This document shows positions 8,022 through 13,629 of a stretch of DNA of 22,510 nucleotides, one piece after another (the first letter of the stretch is position 1; each line of letters begins with the position of its first letter). The DNA comes from an uncultured Bacteroidota bacterium (GTDB lineage: Bacteria > Bacteroidota > Bacteroidia > Flavobacteriales > Flavobacteriaceae), in NCBI GenBank assembly GCA_902517365.1, contig CABYCA010000009.1, positions 1-22,510 of the forward strand. Reading direction: 5' to 3'. Both the position numbers and the translations under genes were made by a program. The notes beneath the pieces are model-generated. The model was not told the DNA's origin. It did no database searches and saw only the letters and a program-made list of their open reading frames with translations.

Positions 8022-8640
8022 CTATAAAGTTCTTCTTATTATAAAAATTCATAGTTCTTTCTAGTCCAGTTTCCAGAAATGAAAAAATTATCTCAATAGA
8101 TCTATTTGTTATTAGAGGTATTTTTGACTGTTCTTCTTCTGTCCATTTACCAAGCACATAATCTGTCATAGAGACACTCTTGTTATTTGAAATACCGATT
8201 CTTATTCTAGAATAATTAGAGTTCCCTAGAAATTCTTCAATATCTTTCAGCCCATTATGTCCACCAGAGTTTCCTTTTGATTTAATTTTTATATTTCCAA
8301 AGTAAAGATTTAGATCATCACAAATTACTAGTATATTATTTGTGTCAACCTTTTCTTTTTTCATCCAATAGGAAAGTGACTTTCCAGAATTATTAACATA
8401 GTTATTGGGTTTAATTAAAATTAATTTTTTCCCTTTATATTTTGCCTCTGCTCTATATGATAATTTAACAGAATCAAAACTAACTTTTAATTCTAGTGCA
8501 AGTTTATCTAGGACTTCAAATCCAATATTGTGTCTTGTATTTTTATATTCATGACCAATATTTCCAATACCTAAGATGAGATATTTATTCATATCAGACT
8601 TTGATGAGAACCGTGATACGATTTTTTTAAAAAAATACAT
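8008..8640 (-). CDS. pth: Peptidyl-tRNA hydrolase
   Basis: Hydrolyses the ester bond of peptidyl-tRNAs that drop off ribosomes, recycling tRNA. Conserved residues are in place: N27 in GNIG, catalytic H37 in NTRHNIGF, N83 in YVNNSG, D108 in ICDDLN (matching D93 of the E. coli enzyme), and N129 in GGHNGLKD. The start is uncertain. The ATG at 8638-8640 gives 210 aa with a 16-residue basic N-terminal extension; the internal ATG at 8590-8592 gives the 194-aa core that starts MNKYLILGIGN. I give the longer form because I recall similar extensions in Flavobacteria. A 44-bp gap with an inverted repeat separates it from rplY; it overlaps ribF by 14 bp. Confidence 0.94.
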   Translation of the reverse strand: MYFFKKIVSRFSSKSDMNKYLILGIGNIGHEYKNTRHNIGFEVLDKLALELKVSFDSVKLSYRAEAKYKGKKLILIKPNNYVNNSGKSLSYWMKKEKVDTNNILVICDDLNLYFGNIKIKSKGNSGGHNGLKDIEEFLGNSNYSRIRIGISNNKSVSMTDYVLGKWTEEEQSKIPLITNRSIEIIFSFLETGLERTMNFYNKKNFIDENL

Positions 8641-8650
8641 TGTACTGAAA

Positions 8651-8673
8651 TAATCTTATTAAAGTTAAGATTA
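8651..8673 (-). repeat. 8-bp perfect inverted repeat between rplY and pth
   Basis: TAATCTTA at 8651-8658 and its exact complement TAAGATTA at 8666-8673 flank a 7-nt loop. In the operon message this would be an A/U-rich hairpin with one G-C pair, in the only sizeable gap between prs and serS. No T-tract follows on the minus strand, so it does not look like an intrinsic terminator. It may be an RNA-processing site or a chance repeat in AT-rich DNA. Confidence 0.4.
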
Positions 8674-8684
8674 ATTAAATACAA

Positions 8685-9392
8685 TTATTCTTTTGAGTCT
8701 TGAGATTCATCTTTAGGAGCCCCTGATTTTGCATCAGCACTTTCAGTAGCTTTACCTTCAGCACCCTCAGTACCCTCAGTACCTTCAGCGCCTTCAGCAC
8801 CCTCTTCACCTTCAACTCCTTCTTCATCTTCAGGTAACGCCATTGATGCTCTTGAAGTTCTAACTTGGCAAACTACTGTATTATCAGGATGAAGTAATTC
8901 ATATTCATCACTTTCAAGTTCAGAAGTATAAAATTTATCTCCAAGTTCAAGCTCAGAAATATCAACATTTAGAGAGTCTGGGAGATTCCCTGGAAGAGCT
9001 TTAACTCTAAGCTTTCTCTTATTTCTTGTTAATATTCCACCACTGTTAAGCACGCCTGGAGCAGAACCACTTAGTTCGACAGGTATATCCATTGTTACTG
9101 GTTTGTCATCATGAAGCTCATAGAAGTCAGCATGAAGAATTTTATCTGATACAGGATGAAATTGAATGTCTTGAAGAATTGCATTTTTCTTTTTATCACC
9201 AAGATCTAAAACAACAGTATGTGCTGCTGCAGTATAGACTAAATCTTTAAAACCTATCTCAGTTGCAGTAAAATGTAAAACTTCATTTCCTCCGTATAAT
9301 ACGCATGGAACATTTCCATCTTTTCTAACAGAATTTGTACTTATTTTTCCAGTAGCTTCTCTTATTAAGCCTTTGATTTCAATAGATTTCAT
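8685..9392 (-). CDS. rplY: 50S ribosomal protein L25 / general stress protein Ctc with acidic repeat tail
   Basis: 5S rRNA-binding protein of the large subunit, in the long Ctc form. Of 235 aa, residues 1-95 are the L25 N-terminal beta-barrel that binds 5S rRNA, with the opening [11 protein letters not shown] (7-17), and 96-186 are the Ctc/TL5 C-terminal beta domain. From about residue 188 the protein becomes a low-complexity acidic tail. Residues 192-213 are built of G-x-E triplets (for example [13 protein letters not shown]) and the end is rich in S, D, E and K. The tail is encoded by 9-bp tandem repeats. The ATG at 9390-9392 is 4 bp after the prs stop. The tail is unlikely to be needed for 5S binding; its function is unknown. 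Confidence 0.95.
   Translation of the reverse strand: MKSIEIKGLIREATGKISTNSVRKDGNVPCVLYGGNEVLHFTATEIGFKDLVYTAAAHTVVLDLGDKKKNAILQDIQFHPVSDKILHADFYELHDDKPVTMDIPVELSGSAPGVLNSGGILTRNKRKLRVKALPGNLPDSLNVDISELELGDKFYTSELESDEYELLHPDNTVVCQVRTSRASMALPEDEEGVEGEEGAEGAEGTEGTEGAEGKATESADAKSGAPKDESQDSKE
8755..8817 (-). repeat. Seven 9-bp tandem repeats encoding the G-x-E tail of L25
   Basis: On the plus strand the units read CCTTCAGCA, CCCTCAGTA (twice), CCTTCAGCG, CCTTCAGCA, CCCTCTTCA and CCTTCAACT, each translating on the minus strand to three residues of the G-x-E pattern. Units differ at up to a few positions, including several synonymous changes, so the array is older or under more constraint than the rpsP array. 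Confidence 0.85.
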
Positions 9393-9396
9393 TTTT

Positions 9397-10335
9397 TTAG
9401 TTTATAAATAGTTTGTCAATTGATTTGTTATTATGAACATTGTACATCGCTTCAGCAAAAATTTTAGAGCATGTAAGGTGTTCAACTTTTTTTGATTTGT
9501 TCTTTATCTTGATTGAATCACTAGTGATTAATTTTTTTAGTTTTGATTTTTCAATTTTTCCATATGCATCTCCAGAAAGAATTGCATGAGTACAAATTGC
9601 AATTACAGATTCAGCACCTTTCTCAATCATTAAGTCTGCAGCTTTTGTTAATGTACCAGCTGTATCAACCATATCATCAATTAAAATAACATTTTTACCT
9701 GTGACATCACCTATTAGTTCCATGTGAGTAATCACATTACCTTTAGATCTCTGTTTGTAACATATTACTACATCTGCATCTAAAAATTTTGAATATGCAT
9801 AAGCTCTTTTAGAACCACCCATATCAGGTGATGCTATTGTTAAGTTATTAATATTAAGAGATTTTATATATGGTACAAAAATCGATGAGGCATATAGATG
9901 ATCAACAGGCTTTTCAAAAAACCCTTGAATCTGATCTGCATGTAAATCCATTGTAATAATTCTTGTAGCACCTGCAGCCTCAAGAAGTTTAGCAACTAAT
10001 TTTGCACCTATTGGGACTCTAGGCTTATCCTTTCTGTCTTGTCTAGCCCAACCAAAATAGGGTATAACAGCAGTGATATGTCGCGCTGAAGATCTTTTTG
10101 CAGCATCTAACATAAGAAGCATTTCCATTAAATTATCAGATGATGGGTTTGTTGACCCAATAATAAAGACTCTAGATCCTCTAACAGATTCTTCAAATGA
10201 AGGTTGAAACTCCCCATCATTATACCTTTGAATATTTACACTACCAAGCTCTTGCCCAAAATGTTTTGCAATTTGGTTAGACAAAGTCATACTTTGAGTA
10301 CAAGAAAATAATTTAACTGGTGTTTTCACATTCAA
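9397..10335 (-). CDS. prs: Ribose-phosphate pyrophosphokinase (PRPP synthetase)
   Basis: Makes 5-phosphoribosyl 1-pyrophosphate from ribose 5-phosphate and ATP for nucleotide, histidine, tryptophan and NAD synthesis. It is 312 aa, normal. Conserved parts: [16 protein letters not shown] (38-53), RQDRKDKPR (98-106), [12 protein letters not shown] (129-140) with catalytic H132, and the PRPP-binding loop [14 protein letters not shown] (216-229). The start is not ATG: an in-frame TAA at 10336-10338 limits the frame to a TTG at 10333-10335 or a GTG at 10327-10329, and the first in-frame ATG (codon 16) would remove the first core beta strand. First gene of an eight-gene run that continues with rplY and pth. 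Confidence 0.95.
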   Translation of the reverse strand: MNVKTPVKLFSCTQSMTLSNQIAKHFGQELGSVNIQRYNDGEFQPSFEESVRGSRVFIIGSTNPSSDNLMEMLLMLDAAKRSSARHITAVIPYFGWARQDRKDKPRVPIGAKLVAKLLEAAGATRIITMDLHADQIQGFFEKPVDHLYASSIFVPYIKSLNINNLTIASPDMGGSKRAYAYSKFLDADVVICYKQRSKGNVITHMELIGDVTGKNVILIDDMVDTAGTLTKAADLMIEKGAESVIAICTHAILSGDAYGKIEKSKLKKLITSDSIKIKNKSKKVEHLTCSKIFAEAMYNVHNNKSIDKLFIN

Positions 10336-10347
10336 TTAATTGGAGTG

Positions 10348-10355
10348 CAAATTTA
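10348..10355 (-). promoter_or_regulatory. Bacteroidota-type -7 element for prs
   Basis: TAAATTTG on the minus strand matches TAnnTTTG and ends 12 bp before the TTG start of prs. It would drive the prs-rplY-pth-ribF-serS-rsmA-mgtE-arsC run, since I see no comparable site inside that run. A -33 TTTG is not evident. Confidence 0.5.
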
Positions 10356-10370
10356 TAAATAATTATTGTT

Positions 10371-10405
10371 CAGTATAATTTTATTATAAATTATTTAATA
10401 TACTG
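10371..10405. repeat. Inverted repeat CAGTATA / TATACTG between prs and tRNA-Leu
   Basis: CAGTATA at 10371-10377 is repeated as its exact complement at 10399-10405 with a 21-bp spacer. One G-T mismatch and one more matching pair extend the arms outward. The arrangement is operator-like and sits between two divergent promoters, but a chance match in AT-rich DNA cannot be excluded. Confidence 0.35.
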
Positions 10406-10413
10406 GAATTTAT

Positions 10414-10421
10414 TAATTTTG
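10414..10421 (+). promoter_or_regulatory. Bacteroidota-type -7 element for tRNA-Leu and the photolyase homologue
   Basis: TAATTTTG matches TAnnTTTG and lies 9 bp before the first base of the tRNA, giving a predicted transcript start about 5 nt ahead of the mature 5' end. It is the only promoter-like site available to the downstream coding gene unless one lies inside the tRNA. Confidence 0.5.
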
Positions 10422-10430
10422 AGCTCTTTA

Positions 10431-10512
10431 GCTTCGGTGGCGAAACTGGTAGACGCGCTGGATTCAAAATCCAGTTCCTTCTGGAGTGTGGGTTCGATTC
10501 CCACCCGAAGTA
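10431..10512 (+). tRNA. tRNA-Leu, anticodon CAA
   Basis: An 82-nt cloverleaf read directly. The acceptor arm pairs GCTTCGG (10431-10437) with CCGAAGT (10505-10511) with a G-U end pair, followed by discriminator A at 10512. The anticodon stem is CTGGA/TCCAG (10458-10462 and 10470-10474) around the loop TTCAAAA, giving anticodon CAA at 10465-10467, which reads UUG. A long class II variable arm follows, then the T arm GTGGG-TTCGATT-CCCAC. The leucine identity fits the long variable arm, discriminator A and the CAA anticodon. CCA is not encoded (the next bases are CTA), so it must be added by the CCA-adding enzyme. Confidence 0.97.
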
Positions 10513-10521
10513 CTATTTATA

Positions 10522-11970
10522 ATGCCCCTTAATAAAAAACATACTGACCTTAATATTGTCTGGTTTAAGAAAGACCTTAGAACCTTAGACAATAAATCTC
10601 TTGAATTTGCATCAAAATCATGTAATCAAACATTATTTGTATACATATTTGAACCATCAATCATTGATTCACCTGATTGTGATAAACGTCATATTAGATT
10701 TATTCAAGAATCAATAGTTGATATTCAAAAGAGACTCAAAAAGTTTTCTTTAGATATTGAATGTGTTAATTGTGAGGCTTTAGATTTTTTTAAGGAAATC
10801 TCTAAAACTTATAAAATAATAAATGTGTTATCATATCAAGAAATTGGTAATAATCTGAGTTACTCTAGAGATAAAAAAATAGCACAATTTTTTCGAAGTA
10901 AAAATATAAATTGGATTCAGAGTAAAACTAATGGAGTAATAAGAGGCTTAAAAACAAGAAAAAATTGGAAAAAGAAGTGGATTGAAGATATGAAATTGGA
11001 AATTGTAGTCACTGATTTGGATTCAATAAATAAACAAAAAGTAAAAATTCCATCAAAGATTAAACTTTTTGACTCAAAACATGAATTTGATAAAAACTTT
11101 CAACCAGGCGGTGAATCATATGCCTGGATGTATATAAAATCTTTTCAAAAATCTAGACATTTTGGTTATACCAAAAATATAAGTAGACCCAATGAAAGCA
11201 GGATTTCCTGTAGTAGACTATCTCCTTATATAACCTATGGTAATTTGTCATCAAAACAAGTTTATCAGTTTTTTAATAAATCATCAAAAAATAGAGATAT
11301 TAGGAATTTTTTGTCAAGACTTCAATGGAGATGCCATTTTATGCAAAAATTTGATGACGAGCCCTCTATGGAATTTGAAAATATCAATAGAGCTTATGAC
11401 TCAATTCGTTTAAATCATGATGAAAATTTACTTAAAAAGTGGAGAGATGGTAGCACAGGTATACCTATAGTTGACGCATGTATGCGATGTCTAGATCAAA
11501 CAGGTTATCTTAATTTTAGAATGAGGGCAATGATAGTATCTTTTGCAGCATTTAATCTATGGCAAGATTGGAAATATTTTAGTCATCATTTAGCAAAGAA
11601 ATTTCTTGATTATGAACCGGGTATTCACTATTCACAAATTCAGATGCAATCAGCTGTTACAGGTATTAATACTGTAAGAATTTACAATCCTGTGAAAAAC
11701 TCGATTGATTTCGACCCTAAAGGTGAATTCATAAAAAAGTGGGTTACTGAACTCAAGTCAATTCCTCCAGAGTATGTTCACGAACCATGGAAAATGACAA
11801 AGATTGAACAAGAAATGTATGAATTTTTCATTGGCAGGGATTATCCTTCTCCAATTATTGATATAGATACATCTAGAAAAAAAGCTTTAGAAGAAATTTG
11901 GAAGATTAGAAAGAGTCCCAAAAGTAAAATTAATGCAACAAAAATTTTAGAAAAACATGTTAATAAATAA
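10522..11970 (+). CDS. Photolyase/cryptochrome family flavoprotein, atypical flavin-pocket segment
   Basis: 482 aa with an N-terminal Rossmann-like antenna domain (about 9-135, opening NIVWFKKDLRTLDN) and a C-terminal all-helical FAD domain (about 196-450). FAD-domain landmarks are GGESYAW (196-202), RLSPYITYG (232-240), W269 in RLQWR, and the block from GSTGIPIVDACMRC (310-323) to NFRMRAM (331-337). Where CPD photolyases have NNGGWQW, including the flavin-contact Asn and two Trp, this protein reads IHYSQIQMQ (368-376), followed by VTGINTVRIYNP. It is therefore a divergent branch whose repair substrate I cannot assign. ATG at 10522 lies 9 bp after the tRNA; an earlier GTG would be inside the tRNA. 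The gene ends 8 bp from the convergent HAD gene. Confidence 0.88.
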   Translation: MPLNKKHTDLNIVWFKKDLRTLDNKSLEFASKSCNQTLFVYIFEPSIIDSPDCDKRHIRFIQESIVDIQKRLKKFSLDIECVNCEALDFFKEISKTYKIINVLSYQEIGNNLSYSRDKKIAQFFRSKNINWIQSKTNGVIRGLKTRKNWKKKWIEDMKLEIVVTDLDSINKQKVKIPSKIKLFDSKHEFDKNFQPGGESYAWMYIKSFQKSRHFGYTKNISRPNESRISCSRLSPYITYGNLSSKQVYQFFNKSSKNRDIRNFLSRLQWRCHFMQKFDDEPSMEFENINRAYDSIRLNHDENLLKKWRDGSTGIPIVDACMRCLDQTGYLNFRMRAMIVSFAAFNLWQDWKYFSHHLAKKFLDYEPGIHYSQIQMQSAVTGINTVRIYNPVKNSIDFDPKGEFIKKWVTELKSIPPEYVHEPWKMTKIEQEMYEFFIGRDYPSPIIDIDTSRKKALEEIWKIRKSPKSKINATKILEKHVNK

Positions 11971-11978
11971 GATATATG

Positions 11979-12623
11979 TTATCCATAAATTGACATGTCA
12001 AAATTTAAATAATTATCAATAGTTTTTTTACAGCCTTTATCCATAAGGATTTTTCTTGAAGTACTTGAAGTTATACCGACTACATCCACTCTCGAATTAA
12101 CCGCGGCTGACACACCCTCTACTGAATCTTCAAAAATTAGACACTCTTCTTTTTTCAAATTGAATCTATCAACAGTTTTATTAAACATCTCAGGGTAAGG
12201 TTTACCTTTTTTTACTTCATCCCCACATATAATACTATCAAACTCATCATATATTTTTAGTTCACTTAAGATCATTTTAACATTCTTTCTTATAGCATTA
12301 CTTGCAATACCAACTAGAATTTTTTTAGATTTAATTAATTTAAACATCTCCATAAAACCTATAATTGGAATTACATTGTTTTTATAAATTTCTCTGAAGA
12401 TTATCTCTTTATCGTCAGTCATAATTTTTAATTCTTTTCTTGAATATTTATCACCATAAACTACAGTCATTAAATCAAGAGTTCCACCACCCTTGTAATC
12501 TTTTAATTTTTCTGAAAAATTTTCAACTTTATTTTCATTAAAAAATTTTTCCCAAGCTTTATAATGATATGGTAAGCTATCAACGATAGTCCCATCCATA
12601 TCAAAAATCACACCTTTTATCAT
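11979..12623 (-). CDS. HAD-superfamily phosphatase, beta-phosphoglucomutase-like
   Basis: Haloacid-dehalogenase hydrolase of 214 aa. Motif I is FDMDGTIVDS with nucleophile D8 and acid/base D10; motif II is S108 in GIASNA; motif III is K141 in KKGKPYPEMF; motif IV is IFEDSVEG with E165 and D166. A helical cap domain lies between about residues 15 and 85. The pattern, especially the GKP...EDS order and cap type, is that of beta-phosphoglucomutase-like and sugar-phosphate phosphatases; the exact substrate is not predictable. ATG at 12621-12623. It is convergent with the photolyase homologue and divergent from the TIM-barrel gene, sharing an 88-bp intergenic region with the latter. Confidence 0.9.
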   Translation of the reverse strand: MIKGVIFDMDGTIVDSLPYHYKAWEKFFNENKVENFSEKLKDYKGGGTLDLMTVVYGDKYSRKELKIMTDDKEIIFREIYKNNVIPIIGFMEMFKLIKSKKILVGIASNAIRKNVKMILSELKIYDEFDSIICGDEVKKGKPYPEMFNKTVDRFNLKKEECLIFEDSVEGVSAAVNSRVDVVGITSSTSRKILMDKGCKKTIDNYLNFDMSIYG

Positions 12624-12665
12624 TTTACGACCTAATTTTAAAAAAGTATTTAATTATATTTAAAG

Positions 12666-12681
12666 TTAAGTATCAACTTAA
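12666..12681. repeat. Inverted repeat TTAAGT-ATCA-ACTTAA in the HAD / TIM-barrel divergent gap
   Basis: A perfect 6-bp inverted repeat with a 4-bp centre at 12666-12681, lying 30 bp before the TIM-barrel ATG and 42 bp from the HAD start. Its position in a divergent gap would suit an operator, and no exact TAnnTTTG element occurs in this gap; the nearest is TATATTTA at 12655-12662 on the plus strand. Weak evidence given the AT content. Confidence 0.3.
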
Positions 12682-12711
12682 AAAAAACTAATATTAATTA
12701 TTAACATTATT

Positions 12712-13629
12712 ATGAATTCAAGAAGAAGCTTTATTAAAAAATCATCTTTGATTACAATAGGAGCATTAAATTATAATTTTACTCCAATTATAACTGATGT
12801 CAATGGTGTTGACATATCAGTAATTACTTATTCATTTAGTAGAGGTCAGGAAGAAGCAAATATTATAATTCAAAATTGTTTAGACTCAGGAGTAGATAAT
12901 ATTGAATTAATGGGCTACCACATAGAAAAAACGTTAGGAATTCCTAGATCAACCAGACAGCACGCTAATTGGAGATCAAATATAACAAATAAGCAACTCA
13001 GGAGCATGAGAAAGTTTTTTAATGATAATGGGATTAATATTTTTGCTTATAAGCCCAATTGTATAAGTTCAGGAAATACAGACGGTGAAATTGAATACGC
13101 TATGAGAGCAACAAAAGCTTTAGGAGCGGACTTTCTAATGAACGAGTTACTAGATAATGATGACATTGATAGGGTTAACTATTTTTCTAAAAAACATAAA
13201 GTTAAAGTTGGTTATCATACACATAGTAATAATCTCGGATCAAACAAGATGGCTACTAATGAAGCATGGGATTATGCTCTTAGCTCTTCAAAAAATAACT
13301 TTATAAATTTAGATATAGGACATTATATAAATGTTAGGGGTAATACAAGAGAATCTCTAATAGAATTTATAAAGAATAATCATAAAAAAATATGCAGTCT
13401 TCATTTAAAAGACAGACAATACGGTAAAATTGCTAACCCTGGTTTAAGTGACAATCAAATTTGGGGTTTTGGAGATACACCAATAGATAAAGTTCTAAAG
13501 TTAATGAGAGATAACTCATATAAATTTACTGCTACCATAGAACTTGAATATAGGATTCCTGAAGGATCAAATAGAGTTAAAGAAGTTAAGAAATGCCTTG
13601 AATATTGTAAAAAAGTTCTAATCTCATAG
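12712..13629 (+). CDS. Sugar phosphate isomerase/epimerase-like TIM barrel with Tat-type N-terminus
   Basis: Xylose-isomerase-like TIM barrel (AP endonuclease 2 family fold), 305 aa. The N-terminus has a twin-arginine motif SRRSFIK (3-9) before a weakly hydrophobic stretch (about 11-28) without a clear cleavage site, so export is likely but not certain. Candidate metal and active-site residues are E65 (IELMGYH), E145 (NEL), H169/H171 (GYHTHSNN), D201 and H204 (NLDIGHY), H231 (LHLKDR) and E277 (IELEY); the segment GFGDTPID (252-259) is typical. The substrate is probably a sugar or sugar-like compound. The stop codon is directly followed by the ATG of the TonB-dependent receptor with no gap, suggesting a coupled pair for uptake and periplasmic processing (inference). 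Confidence 0.87.
   Translation: MNSRRSFIKKSSLITIGALNYNFTPIITDVNGVDISVITYSFSRGQEEANIIIQNCLDSGVDNIELMGYHIEKTLGIPRSTRQHANWRSNITNKQLRSMRKFFNDNGINIFAYKPNCISSGNTDGEIEYAMRATKALGADFLMNELLDNDDIDRVNYFSKKHKVKVGYHTHSNNLGSNKMATNEAWDYALSSSKNNFINLDIGHYINVRGNTRESLIEFIKNNHKKICSLHLKDRQYGKIANPGLSDNQIWGFGDTPIDKVLKLMRDNSYKFTATIELEYRIPEGSNRVKEVKKCLEYCKKVLIS

Noticed and set aside
10486..10521. Upstream GTG start for the photolyase homologue
   Set aside because: It lies inside the tRNA-Leu gene (variable and T arms), and the extra 12 residues have no family counterpart. The ATG at 10522 gives the normal N-terminus.
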